Shown: positions 11,715 through 23,494 of the stretch, piece by piece
How positions within the stretch are numbered: position 1 is the first letter of the stretch
Layout of the letters: every line of letters starts with the position of its first letter
From: Mytilus californianus
Lineage: Eukaryota; Mollusca; Bivalvia; Mytilida; Mytilidae
Length of the DNA: 64,000 bases
Reading direction: 5' to 3'
NCBI RefSeq assembly: GCF_021869535.1
Contig: NW_026262734.1
Span: forward strand, 78,182,339 to 78,246,338
Translations under genes and position numbers: made by a program
The notes under the pieces: model-generated
The model's database searches: none
What the model was told of the DNA's origin: nothing
The model's input: only the letters and a program-made list of their open reading frames with translations

Positions 11715-14237
11715 AACAGACAGAATCAAGGATTAGAAGATTCAGGGAAGATTTGAAAGACACGTTTGTAGAAACTGAGACACAGAACAAAGTTTTTGAT
11801 TTCCTAGAGAGAGAAAACTTCTTGGTAATTATATCAAAAGGAGGCCGTGGGAAAACAGCATTGAGTCTACAGTTAGCTGTGCAATTTAAAGATAAAGGGT
11901 TCACACCAATGTACATGGTAAACAATGAAATTGAAACGATGAGAGATCTAATAGATTATAAATGTAAAATTTTCATTATAGTTGATGATCTTTTTGGTCA
12001 AACAAACTCACATATTAATGAACATACGTTAAACGTTATCTACGATTCTGTTCGCAGTGAGAATTCTCAAAGCAAAGTTATATTGAACATAAGGGAAAGT
12101 CCAGGCTGTAACAAAAGTATTTTAGAGAGTCAATCAATACTAAGGGAAACTAAAGTTATGAATTTAGATAATGAAACTTATGATTTAAGTCAGTCTGAAA
12201 AAAGGGAAATATTATTAAAGCATATGAAAAAATTTAATGTGTCAGTGTGTAATTGTAACTTTTTTGATATGTGTAAAGAAAGTGTTAGTACTAATGCTGA
12301 TAATCAGTTGTTGACGGTATGCAGGTTTAGTGTTGAACAAATAATTAAATGTAAGACCTTAGAAGGCTATCCTCAAGCTTGTCACATGTTTTGCATTGAT
12401 AAAACTTTGACTGTACTTGGACTGTTATACTTTACAAACACAAGAGAAAGTCTTGTAAACACAATGAAACACCTGTATGCTGAAGGTTTTGATAAAACCT
12501 ACAAAAAATATCAGTACAGTACTCTTGTTTATGTAGCTTTGAAAGGCAACATTGGTTTGAACTGTTTAGATAATAACTTACTTCTTAGAATATTATCTTA
12601 TAATGAACAGAAAGATGAAAAAAATAAAAAAAACACTTATTTCAACAGCAGTCCGTGATTTGTCGTTAAATGGAAAGTATTTGGTAAAAGATAGAGAGGA
12701 GGAAACTTATTGTTTTCAGCATGCAACAATTGCTGAAGCAGTTTTGCTATCATATGGGGAAGAATGTCCTGAAGACCTGCTTTCATCATGTTTTTTCCTG
12801 GAATATATAAGACCAGAAAGTTACAGAAAATTTAAGAAACAAAATCATGTGTATATGTTTATATCAGATGATGTTTTGTCAAACAACCTGCTTTCATTGT
12901 TGGTGAAAAAACATAAATTTAAGTCAGTATTTTCTGAAATGTCAAAAATGCTTTATCATAAAGATGATACAGACCCTAATTATGATCCTTATAACATAGA
13001 CTGCAGTTTAAACCCAATGCATCACAGAAGAATTGGATATTACCTGTTTGATATTGGAGTAAGGAATGGAAATGAATCTTTTGTAAATTTGTTCCTCTCG
13101 AACCTCAGTAGTAACGTTTTAGAATCTGAGAAAATTGATCGTGATTCGATGAAGTTTTTCTTAGATGGATTAACTTGTCACGGTGAACATTCTAAAGCTG
13201 TCTCAAGGTATTTCGATTTTTGTAAAAAATACTTGTTCAAATATGGAAGTACTGCAGTTATTCAAAATTTTTGTCGACCATCATCCATTGCTGATAACTG
13301 TAATGAGACTATTGTTCCAGTTGACAATACTCTGCTTGTTAAAAAAATGATAGAAATATACTTTGACACATGGAATTATGAAAGGGATGAATATGATGAT
13401 GATGAACAATCTGTGAAAGGATGGTATTTGAATATGATTATGGAGTGTTTATACAAACCTCTGTCCAATGTGGAAAGGCAAAACAAAGATAAAATTCTAC
13501 TGGAGATTGGAAAGTACTTACATACAATGAAAGACCCTGATTTTTTCAGTTTTATTCTATCGAAATTAATTGGTTTATCCAAATGCAATTACATCAATGC
13601 ATTCATCATGAGGTCACTGCTCGATGGGTTAACAGATTATGGCAAAAATTTAGAGGTTATATTCACAAATTATGAATTCTGTGATGAATGCTTATTCAAG
13701 TATGGAAGTACTCTAGTTGTGGTTTCATTATGTAGACCGTCATCCTATAAAGGTAGTGAGCAAGTCTTTGTCGAAGTTGATAATCATTTCTTGGCAAATA
13801 AGCTGATTGAAAACTTAAAGTATACAGCTGAAGATTTCAAAGAAGTTGATAACAAATATGTCCGAAGTTATTTTTTTCTTAAAAGACCTTCTAAAACAAA
13901 TGTCAAGTATTTCTTCTTTGAAGATTCAGGTTTTTTTGATATGACTTATTTTGATGACATTGCTAGATACATTTTTAAATATGGTGTCTTGGAAAATGAT
14001 GAAGAGTTTATTGCAGCTGTTACAACTGCAATATTTATTCTTAAACAAGAAGAGGAGGAAGACATGGAAACCTTTTTTTCAAGGATACTAGATGGATCAA
14101 AAATTCCAATAACACTTGGCGAAAATAGACTTGAAAATTTCGTCAAGTCCTTCAATACAAGTAACATTAGGAAAATGAAAAGAACATTTCCTTGCCTCCT
14201 TGATAGGTTTCCATTTCATACGATACTGGTGCGTTAA
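11715..14237 (+). CDS. Gene 1: nSTAND3-like STAND NTPase, main exon, with a frame break
   Basis: A predicted P-loop NTPase of the STAND class, probably a signalling ATPase of innate immunity. The exon starts after TTAATATTTAACAG; the first codon is split (phase 1) as in gene 2, and there is no good ATG, so 5' exons are missing. Walker A is ISKGGRGKTALSLQLA, Walker B is IFIIVDDLFG, followed by ILNIRESPG and YPQACHMF, all with counterparts in gene 2. The frame changes in the A7-T-A8 run at 12618-12633: codons before it use the frame ending at 12658, those after it the frame from 12603 to the stop at 14235-14237. Gene 2 is continuous across this point. So this is one extra A (or two lost) in the genome or assembly. 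The combined length is about 840 codons. The C-terminal half contains two copies of a module of about 150 aa (FKYGS near 13237 and 13696). Either a young pseudogene or a homopolymer sequencing error. Confidence 0.8.
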
Positions 14238-14240
14238 CAT

Positions 14241-14459
14241 TTGACTCAGATGAAAATTCAGATACCAAGAACACTGATCATGAATAGAATGGCACCCCAT
14301 CGTATAGATGTTGTTAGTGATAAGTCAAATAATTATGAAGATAGCGGCAGTAATAAGTCATATAATTATCAAGATAATGACATTAATGAGCCAGCACATA
14401 ATGAAAATGGTCAAAGTAATGAGCAAGAGAGTAAAGAAGATGATGGCTTTCATGAGTGA
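14241..14459 (+). other. Open frame after the stop of gene 1
   Basis: Directly after the TAA, the same frame stays open for 72 codons and is rich in Asn, Asp, Glu and Ser. In another frame, a short acidic tail (ALTFDSDENSDTKNTDHE) runs across the stop and ends near 14288. One of these could be the original C-terminus if a second small indel is present. No domain is recognised. Confidence 0.3.
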
Positions 14460-14462
14460 AAG

Positions 14463-14488
14463 AATGATGATGATGATGATGATGATTT
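14463..14488 (+). repeat. (GAT)n microsatellite
   Basis: An uninterrupted run of GAT triplets downstream of gene 1. Confidence 0.8.
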
Positions 14489-14503
14489 AATGTCTAGTGG
14501 CAA

Positions 14504-14509
14504 AATAAA
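14504..14509 (+). terminator. Possible polyadenylation signal of gene 1
   Basis: AATAAA lies about 270 bases after the gene 1 stop codon and before the R2 repeat. In AT-rich DNA this hexamer is common, so support is weak. Confidence 0.3.
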
Positions 14510-14577
14510 TTCCTATTCTATCCTTTGTCATAAAACAATTGTTCATTTGATCAGCTTATTAATAGGTGTAATACAAT

Positions 14578-14703
14578 GGATGTCAGGATCTGCTTACCCT
14601 TCCAGAGCACCTGAGATTACCGCTGGTTTTGGTGGGGTTCATTTTGCCCTTTCTGTAGTTTTGTCGTTTTTCGTTTTTTGCCAAAGCATTGTCAGTTTTT
14701 CTT
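14578..14703 (-). repeat. Dispersed mussel repeat R2, short copy
   Basis: Reverse complement of the R2 core: CTGCTTACCCTTCCAGAGCA, then CACCTGAGATTACC and GGTGGGGTTCATTTTG. Confidence 0.65.
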
Positions 14704-14705
14704 AG

Positions 14706-15640
14706 ACTTGTAAACGGAAATGACTTCCCACACTTGAAAAAAATTACGAAGATCATGTCATATATGGTCAGAGGTCATTAAAATATTGGAGAATCATGCG
14801 ATAATGGCAGTAAGGAGTCCAATAATAATGTCGATGATTGCAGTAGCAAGTTGTAGAATCATAAAGATGGTGACAGGAATTAACGTATTTACACTTTTGG
14901 TATTTAGCTGAATTTTGTCTGTGAATCATATTGGATCTGCTCTGAATAACCTTCTGACGTCAAGCAACAATCACTTATTAATTGTGACGTCAAATTTATT
15001 AGATTGTGATGTAAAATTTTACAGGAACTTGTGTAATGTTAGGTAAGGGAGGACAAATTTGCATACAAGTGTAAATATGTCTATTTAATAGAATGATAAT
15101 TGAATTATAAGTAGTTTGTTTTTACTACAGATTGTCTGTTTGAGGATCATATAGAAAACATATTTGTTTGTATTAGTTTGTAAATCTGTTGTCTTAGACA
15201 GTTTTATGTAAGCAGATTGCTCAACAGCCTTTGTCTTGACCTGCAAGGAATAAAAGACAATGTTGTTAGATTTCATGGTGGTAACGGTACCATTATTAGG
15301 GAGGTTAGGTTGTGTACCAGCACTTTGCATTTGAGCCAAAAAAGCTGTCATTTGTGCCACAAACCATATTTCATAAGCGTCAAAACAACATATTTCATTG
15401 CAGTCAATAGTGTAAATAAAAGTGTTATCTTTTAACTATTCAATTTATATTATTTATTTATATTAATATCTTATGTTCACCAGCGTTACCTGCTATCCTA
15501 CGTAACCACGGGGAGATATAAGGCTGGATAAGTTCATAAAAATTTACATAGTTAGGTAAAAACTCTATACAGCTTTTTTTGCATCATAAAATAATTTGTT
15601 CTCCATCTTTGTCATGGGGATTCTTCTTTGTATCTTTGAG
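14706..15640. other. Intergenic, no supported gene
   Basis: AT-rich sequence. On the - strand a strong acceptor-like TTTTATTCCTTGCAG (near 15240-15254) lies inside an open frame (15085-15360) that begins MAQMTAFLAQMQSAG. I cannot tie it to a domain or to matching exons. Confidence 0.4.
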
Positions 15641-16475
15641 ACTCTATTCTTCAATAAATTAGATAATCTTGTCATACAAACAGATGTATTTCCTCTGTCA
15701 GTGTCAGATTATATTATTGGTGTAAAAAAATGGACATATTTCCTCTGCTTGTGTCAGATTGTATTAATATTGTGATCATAAATATTGATCTATTTCCTCT
15801 GTTTTTGTCAGATTGTATTATTGTTGTCATAAAAATTGACCTATTTCCTCAGTTTTTGTCAGATTGTATTAATGTTGTCATAAAAATGGACCTATTTCCT
15901 CTGTTTTTGTCAGATTGTATTAATATTGTGATCATAAATATTGATCTATTTCCTCTGTTTTTGTCAGATTGTATTATTGGGGTCATAGAAATGGACCTAT
16001 TTCCTCTGTTTTTGTCAGATTGTATTACAGTGGTCATAAAAATGGACCTTGATAATTTCCTCTGTTTTTGTCAGATTGTAATATTGTTTTCATAAAAATG
16101 GACCTATTTCCTCTGTTTTTTGTCAGATTGTATAATTGTTGTCACAAAAATTGACCTATTTCCTCTGTTTGTGTCAGATTGTATTATGGTTGTCACAAAA
16201 ATGGACATATTTTCTCTGTTTGTATCAGATTGTAATATGGTTGTCACAAACATTGACATATCTCCTCTGTTTGTGTGTCCTTGTATAATTGTTGTCACTA
16301 AACTGGACATATTTCCTCTGTTTGTGTCAGATTGGATTATTGTTGTCATAAAAAAAGAAGTGTTTTCTCTGTGTCAGATTGTATGATTGTTGCAATAAAA
16401 CAGAAGTGTTTCCTCTGTGTCAGATTGTATGATTGTTGCAATAAAACAGACAAATTTCCTCTGCGTCAGATTTTA
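15640..16475. repeat. 51-bp minisatellite array
   Basis: About 15 copies of a 51-bp unit, with core CTATTTCCTCTGTTTTTGTC then AGATTGTATTATTGTTGTCA. Later units (from about 16330) are shortened and carry AAACAGAAGTGTTTCC. Since 51 is 17 codons, long open frames on both strands are by-products. Confidence 0.9.
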
Positions 16476-17795
16476 TTATTTCCTCATTGTCACCTCGAAA
16501 AATTATATGAACACTATTCAATTTTAAACCTAGTAAGTGACTTTAAACTAGTATGAGCTCAATAAAATACTAAGTGTTTACTTGAGTCTGGTATTTACGG
16601 TACAACTTACTTTGAAACTTTTATTGTCATTTATATTACCTTAAAGCCACAAAATAAGTACCGGTATTTATTTGTGACTTAAATGAAATATGACCTTGTG
16701 GCGCCAATCAAGTACTGAATTTTTCAACAATCGGCACAATGCATAGGTTCTATGTAATGATTTTTTACCTAAAATTTGGAATACCTACCGGTAGTTCTGA
16801 AAGTCTGGTGATAAACGATTTTTACAATATGATGAAGGGATAGTTTTTTTTTTATCCCCAGAAGGAATTTTGCTTGATGGATTGATCTTCCATGATAAAA
16901 AAATAAATGAAAAATTCTTATAACTATTAAAAGGACAAAATACAACCAAACCATAATGAAATGAAATATAAATGGTCAACTTCATGAAATATGACTGATG
17001 ACCACTTTTATTAAAACTTGACAAACTGATGAAAATAATTTAGAACAAATTTGAATTATCCAAAATATTGCAAAGGTTTAACTAAAGGTAAATTTTAAAC
17101 TTTGATATTTTTTGTCTACTTTAGATCATAACCATTGACTAGTATCATACATGGCTAATAAACATAAGGTTACAGGAAAGTCCTTTATTTAGTGAGGATG
17201 CTGGTATGAAATCTGAAATAGTCTACAGTGGTAGATCTCTTTCAGATAACACCCTAAAGATTTTTTTTCCATTTTAATGTTACAGTTTTTATTAAGTCAA
17301 AGATGTTTATGTAATTTGATGTATTGTTTTAGCTTTTAATAATTTGGAACTTTTTATATTGTTGATATGAAACATATTATCCTTAGTAGTACAAAATGAA
17401 TGTTTTACCTTACAAATGTAATATAATATCTGTCCTGCGAAGAGCATTTTCATAAAAAAAAAATTCTGTTATCCACTAATCAGTGCTTCAAGTTGTGTTG
17501 CTATTGCTGAAGAAAATGTTTATAGGTAACATTGTTATGTAAAACAAACAAAAAAACAAATCATGGAACAATATATACAAGATGTAAAATAAATCACTGT
17601 TTGACACTTCCAACATGTTAAATGAATGACAAGCAAGTACTAGACATGTATATGTGTTTAAATATTACTTTATGTACCTCTTAACATATTGGTCATAATC
17701 TTTTTCAATTATTTATCTGTCTGGATATGCATATGTATACGGTTACAATTCGGTGTAAGGTAGTTTAACATGGGGCTTTGGTCAAATCAACTTGA
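16476..17795. other. Intergenic, no supported gene
   Basis: AT-rich sequence with short open frames only. I see no domain, tandem repeat or clear element end. Confidence 0.5.
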
Positions 17796-17799
17796 AATG

Positions 17800-18066
17800 T
17801 AATATGATTGACTGATTGTTGGTGTTTTAACGCCATTTTTAAGTGCCACATTTGGGCTATTTCGTGGCAGTCAGTTTTTATAGGAGGAGGAAGCCGAAGT
17901 GCCTGGAGAAAACCACCGACCATCGATAGGAAAACTGACAATCCTAATCAATTAAGATTGGAGTCGAGTGCACCCGCACGAGCGGGGTTCGAACTCACAA
18001 CCTTAGTGTTGACTGGCAAGTGATTACAGTAGTAGAACTACTTACATCACTTGGCCACCGAGGCCC
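17800..18066 (-). mobile_element. tRNA-derived SINE
   Basis: On the - strand the head begins GGGCCTCGGTGGCCAAGTGA (A-box-like TGGCCAAGTG) and carries GTTCGAACC (B box, 17986-17994) about 60 bases further on, the layout of an internal RNA polymerase III promoter. The body contains GGTGGTTTTCTCCAGGCACT. The 3' end is GGCGTTAAAACACCAACAAT followed by a CAGTCAATCA tail near 17800-17815. The body and tail match SINEs I recall as widespread in bivalves. Confidence 0.75.
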
Positions 18067-18067
18067 T

Positions 18068-18115
18068 TAAAATAATAATAATAATAATAATAATATATTA
18101 ATAATAATAATTCTT
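18068..18115. repeat. (AAT)n microsatellite
   Basis: A run of AAT triplets at the edge of AT-rich sequence. It may be the 3' tail of a - strand retroelement, since TCTTTATTTAAAGAGGGTTA follows. Confidence 0.65.
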
Positions 18116-19164
18116 TATTTAAAGAGGGTTACACAGTTAGCTATAACACTAATCTTCCCTAAGACCCTCATGAAATACAATGAAATATAACAAACAATTA
18201 CAAAATAATCAAACAAACACACATATAAGAAAAAGGAAATAAAAAATTGTTATGAAATATACAATTTTCAAAACAGGTAAAAATTACAAATTCATATAGT
18301 ATTGGCATCATTCAAATTACCTCAACAATATCTTAAGTTTGAGTAAGTGTGTGAAAATTATTACGCATATAAAATTACACAGCTTCTTAATGTAATATAC
18401 ATGTTCATTATGATGTGAACACTTACAGATATACACCAAACGCATGTAGTGCGAGATGGGCGCTATCTTTAATTTATAACATTGACAGTATTGTGGTCCA
18501 TACATTGCATTTTATTTTATTGCCTTGCTCTTTGACCAGTTGAATGATGGTTACTTTTAATTGATTAAAAATATTTTAATTATTTGTTTATAGCCATGAA
18601 GTTCACAATATATATGAATTTATTTTTTAAATTTAAGGTTTTTAGCATGTGTAATATATATTCATTTTTAGAACTATCATTAGTAACTTTATAATCTACT
18701 TTTATATTATATACCATTCATTACAAAGTTGTACTATTCTTGTATGTTTGTGATCTTTATTTTTATATTTGCCGTAAGCGTAAATTAAGTTTAAAGACCA
18801 TGAAGATTTGAATTGTAAATTGTTTTCAATGTTGGCCTGATGTTTAATCGAGACCAAATTTGCTAAGGAGGGGTTATGATAAGAGCTATTACCTCGACTA
18901 TAAATTCCAAAAGAAGCAAAATTTTTCAATCCTTTCAAATGTATAATTATGTTTTAACTAAAACAGGAAACATAGTGTCCAGGGCAAAATTAGATATGAA
19001 TCGCAGGCCTTACCAAACATATGAGTCGCAGGCCTTACCAAAAGGATAGTTTATCAACATTAACATCTATTCATACAAATGTAAGAAATCTGATAACAAA
19101 ATATAGTTTTGCCTTTGCTTTGGCTCTCATCTAAAATTAATGACAAGATCTCAAAAATAAATAT
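18116..19164. other. Probable degraded - strand retroelement, then unique AT-rich DNA
   Basis: The AAT run and the adjacent GGGTTACACAGTTAGC resemble LINE 3' UTRs in bivalves. Open frames on the - strand (18317-18505, 18702-18938) show no recognisable motif. A short direct repeat (GAGTCGCAGGCCTTACCAAA or close) occurs at 18995-19040. Confidence 0.3.
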
Positions 19165-19310
19165 AAGAAGACGTGGTATGAGTGCCAATGAGACAACTCT
19201 CCATCCAAGTCAAAATTTATAAAAGTAAACCATTATAGGTCAAAGTACGGTCTTCAACACGGAGCCTTGGCTCACACCAAACATCAAACTATAAAGGCTA
19301 TTTTGGCAGT
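19165..19310 (+). repeat. Dispersed mussel repeat R1
   Basis: Contains GAGTGCCAATGAGACAACTC and TAAACCATTATAGGTCAAAG, ending in CTCACACCAAACATCAA. It is a truncated copy; about 650 bases of unremarkable AT-rich DNA follow up to 19960. Confidence 0.75.
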
Positions 19311-19962
19311 TTTTTTAGTTTTAAAATCCTTTAGAAAACATGCAAGACAAAATGCAAGAACATACTAAATATTAACAAACAGAATAATGTCTTGTAAACA
19401 TAAAAAGCCTGTTATTTGATAAAAACTACTTTTTGATTTTACAAAATTCAAAATCTAATTAAATTGGCATATATACTATCTCCATTTCTAGAATGCATTA
19501 TTTTTAAAGCATTGTTTAGACCTCACTTGAACTTAACACACAACACTCAAGTCTATTATATGTTTCAATCTACAACTTTTTTACATGCTCTAGATCTCCT
19601 CATATTATATTTGTTCAGGATTCAAAAGTCTTTTTGGAAAGGGATTTAATCATTGTAACCCTATAAGAAAACTATTTTTATACAGAAGCAACAAGAGTTA
19701 ACAGCAATCTAAATTTCCAAAAAGCAATTTTATTGTGAATTCAATTTTGAATTTAACATTTTGTCTAAAGATCTTGATTCAATGGTGAAGTAATGTAAAA
19801 CAAAATGTTATAACAATATTGCTTCTGTTAGTAGAAGTATCAATTTCATGTAGTTTTTTTTTCAAATGTATGGACATCAGAACCTAGATAATGTTTGAAA
19901 AATATTTGCACATTTATATCTGTATTTTTTTGCATATTTTTATGATAATAAATATATTCCCA

Positions 19963-21254
19963 TTTTTATACGACCGCAAAAAAAATTTGTTGTCGTATAT
20001 TGGTATGACGTTGGCGTCGTCGTCGTCGTCGTCCGAAGACACATTAGTTTTCGCACTCTTACTTTAGTTTAAGTGAATGGATCTCTATGAAATTTAACCA
20101 TATGGTTCAATACCACAAAAAAAAGGTAGGGATTGATTTTGGGGGTTATGGTACCAACAGTTAAGGAATTAGGGGCCAAAAGGGGCCAAAAATAAGCATT
20201 TTTGTAACTTCCAGACATAACTTGTGTGTTAGTGTATGGATCTCTCTGACATTGTACCACAAGGTTCCGTATCACAAAGGGAATGCTGGGATTGAGTTTG
20301 GGGGTAATTGCCTCAAAATTTTAGGAATAAGGGGCCAAAAAAGGGAAAAAAACAAGCATTTTTCTAGTTTCATGATAATAACTTGTGTGTAAGTGTATGG
20401 ATCTTTCTGAAATTGTACTACAAGGTTCCATATCACAAAGGGAAAGCTGGAATTGAGTTTGGGGGTATTTGCCCAAAACGTTTAGGAAAAAGGGGCCAAA
20501 AATAAGCATTTTTCTAGTTTCCAGACAATAACTTGTGTTCAAGTGTATGAATCTCTCTGAAATTGTACTGCAAGGTACCATACCACAAAGGGAAGGCTGG
20601 GATTGATTTTGGGGGTAATTGCCTCAAAATTTTAGGAATTAGGGGCCAAAAAGGGGCAAAAAACAAGCATTTTTCTAGTTTCAGGACAATAACTTGTGTG
20701 TAAGTGTATGGATCTTTATGAAATTGTACTACAAGGTTCCATATCACAAAGGGAAAGCTGGGTTTGAGTTTGGGGGTAATTGCCCAAAACGTTGAGGAAT
20801 TTGGGGCCAAAAAGAGGCCTAAAAACAAGCATTTTTCTAGAATCCAGACAATAACTTGTGTTCAAGTGTATGGATCTCTCTGAAATTGTACGGCAAGGTA
20901 CTATACCACAAAGGGAAGGCTGGGATTGAGTTTGGGGGTGATGAATCATAAGGGGGTTCAAAAAATTTGGGGGAGGGATTTTTTTTTTCTTTAAAATTTT
21001 CCATTTTAAATTGGTTATTTCTGATTTATATATAAAAGCAAATAAAAATGATATGGTTTGAATAGGTAAATTAAAATTTTTTAAGTTTTTAGACCACATT
21101 CATTCTGTGTCAGAAACCTATGCTGTGTCAAATATTTAATCACAATCCAAATTCAGTGCTGTATCAAGCTTGAATGTTGTGTCCATTACTTGCCCCAACT
21201 GTTCAGGGTTCGACCTCTGCGGTCGTATCAAGCTGCGCCCAGCGGAGCATTTTA
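19963..21254 (-). mobile_element. Helentron-like element, family A (copy A2)
   Basis: A near-complete copy. The 3' end is on the left: a hairpin region at 19964-20000 in reverse, starting TTTTTATACGACCGCAAAAA, next to a GTCGTCGTCGTC stretch. Five or so modules of about 180 bp follow (GGATCTCTCTGAAATTGTAC and variants). At the right is the leader (21185-21254) with CGACCTCTGCGGTCGTATCA and GCCCAGCGGAGCATTTTA. The leader arm ATACGACCGC is identical to the hairpin arm of the 3' end. Confidence 0.8.
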
Positions 21255-21409
21255 TTTATTTTAATTTTATTATTTCTATAAGATATTATATATTTTACAA
21301 GTTAAATAAATTATATTTACATAATAGTATTATGCAAGATGACATTCATGGTGTAATATTGAGAAAATAAATATCTGTCCTGTCATCTACATTTGGCCTA
21401 TATAGATTT

Positions 21410-22115
21410 ATTGATTGATTATTGATTGCTTTACGTACATCCGGTGGAAAATAATTCACGCATGTGCAGGACTAGAACACATAAATAATAAATAGGTTCT
21501 GCAAGGTAAGGGTCTTACAGGGTTAACCAAAGGAAACCTGACGGAAACTGAAAAGACCAAGTGATGACCATATTTATATGTCACAGTCAACCATTGGGTT
21601 CGCCATATACAGATAATGGGTGTCACTGTCAGATGTTCCATATTATGGTCAATATATTGACTATTGCCAAGGAAGTGCAGTCTTGGCAAAAAAGTTTTTT
21701 ACTTACAAAAATGAGTTCCATAAAATTTGGCTGTTTAACGTCCAGCCTAAATTAAATGCATATTCAGGACAACAACATGATAAGATGACGAATGAATATA
21801 AAGCCTGCTTTGTACCAGAGACATATAATACTATAGATTATATGTCTTTGTTTGTATACTAGACTAACATGGTGATTCAGATTTTTAACAGGCTAGTTCA
21901 CAAAGTAACGGTCCTCAGGAAGATATGTCACCCTACCCTGACACATTATTCTGTCTCCGAGCCGACCAGTCATTGTTCTTTCTCAGAAGTATTGCGTGCA
22001 TAGCTGAGAAACAGCAAATACCGATTTTCAAGTCAAAGGTTTTACCTAGATGGGTTTCTAACCCATGACTCCTGCACTTGAAGGCGAGCACGAGACCACT
22101 AAGGCAGTTTAAATG
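21410..22115 (-). repeat. Probable second tRNA-headed SINE-like element
   Basis: On the - strand, the region near 22045-22110 reads as a tRNA-like head with CTTAGTGGTCTCGTGCTCGC and a B-box-like GGGTTAGAAACCC. The left end (21412-21440) is a GTACGTAAAGCAATCAATAA-type tail with CAATCA repeats, as in the SINE at 17.8 kb and the LINE at 4.8 kb. The + strand open frame at 21620-21862 lies inside and shows no known domain. Confidence 0.4.
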
Positions 22116-22424
22116 AATACGACTTGTGAGTCCTCTTTTCAGGAAAATGTTACTGGCCTTGGCTGTAGGATTTCATGGTCACTCATGAAGACCGTTTAGG
22201 TGTAGTGTTTTTTGTTTTGTTTTAAACATCTGTTTGTTAAGTATTATTATCTGTCCCTTTATCATTATGAGATGACAGATTTATAACTCTACCTAACCAA
22301 TTTAAAATCAAATAATGATCAGTAAATTTCAAACTATATGATGCTATATCTTTTTTTAACAGTGACTCTTTTTATAATTTCTATTAATTGTGCAATACAG
22401 CTCTAACTGAATAATTAATATAGC

Positions 22425-23490
22425 ATAGAATCTGACACAGAATTGAATGTGGTCTAAGTACTTGAATTATTTGAAATTGGACATTTACCAATTATGTTCC
22501 AATGTCCAAAATCTAAATAAATGGTTGGAATCAGCATATCAAAGAACCCCAAGAATTCAATTTTTCATGAAGTTAAACAACGTTTAATTGTGGACCTGAA
22601 TGTGGATCAATTTGATAATGGGATCCCAAATAAAATATCTAAATACATGGTTAGATTTAGAATATTAAAGAACCCCATATATTGAAATTCTGTTGAAATC
22701 AAACAAAGTTCAATTTTGGTCCCGATTTAAACCAACTTTAAAACTGGGCATAAAATCAAAAATATAAATACTCTGATAGATTGGGCATATCAAAGAACAC
22801 CAATAATTCAATTTTTTTTTAAAATCAAATAAAGTTTATTTCTTTACTTTTTGACCGTTTGGACCTTAATGTGAACAAGTTTGAAAAACAGACCCAAAAT
22901 CAAAAATCTAAAAAATCTGTTAGATTTGATACATCATAGAACACCAATAATTTGATTTCGATGAAATCAAACACAGTTAAATTTTGGACTCCAAGTTGGA
23001 CCAAGTTTGAAAACCGGGCCCAAAATTAAAAATCTAAAACACTGTTAGATTGGGCATATCAAAGAATCCCAAGAACTCAATTTTTGATGAAATCAAACAA
23101 AGTTTAATTTTGGACCCCAATTTAGACCATCTTGAAAACTGGGCACAAAATCAAAAATTTTAATACACTGTTTGATTGAGCATATCAAAGAACTCCCAAG
23201 AATTCAGTTTCTTTTAAAATCAAACAAAGTTTAATTTTGGACCCTTTGGACCTTACTGTGGACCAATTTGAAGACAGGCCCCAAGTTTAAAAATCTAAAT
23301 ACACGGTTAGATTCAGCATATCAAAGATTACCATTATTTTTTTTTAAGTTTAATTTTGGACCCTTCAGACCTTTAAAATTAAATTAATTATATAAAAGAA
23401 ACACAAGAATTCAAGACTTTAAATTATACCCCATTGAAATTGGTCAAGAAATAAGCAATTGATACAAATTATTACAAACGTATTGTTTTG
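22425..23490 (+). mobile_element. Helentron-like family A modules, leaderless (copy A7)
   Basis: Starts with CTGACACAGAATTGAATGTG, the sequence that follows the leader in full copies. It then has about six modules of roughly 130 bp with GATTCAGCATATCAAAGAA and TTTAATTTTGGACCC. There is neither a leader nor a 3' hairpin, so this is a fragment. Confidence 0.6.
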
Positions 23491-23494
23491 ACCC

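Noticed and set aside
11753..11755. TTG at 11753 as a start codon
   Set aside because: The frame is open back to a splice acceptor at 11714, and alternative start codons are not expected in an animal nuclear gene.
15085..15360. - strand frame MAQMTAFLAQMQSAG as an exon of a gene
   Set aside because: There is a strong acceptor-like site inside it, but no partner exon and no domain. Left undecided rather than called.
15730..16386. Repeated hydrophobic reading (FPLFLSDCI type) that looks like membrane segments
   Set aside because: A 51-bp minisatellite read in frame. The opposite strand is equally open.
17984..18060. Free-standing tRNA gene
   Set aside because: The A and B box-like motifs belong to a SINE head. 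No full cloverleaf or anticodon stem was found.
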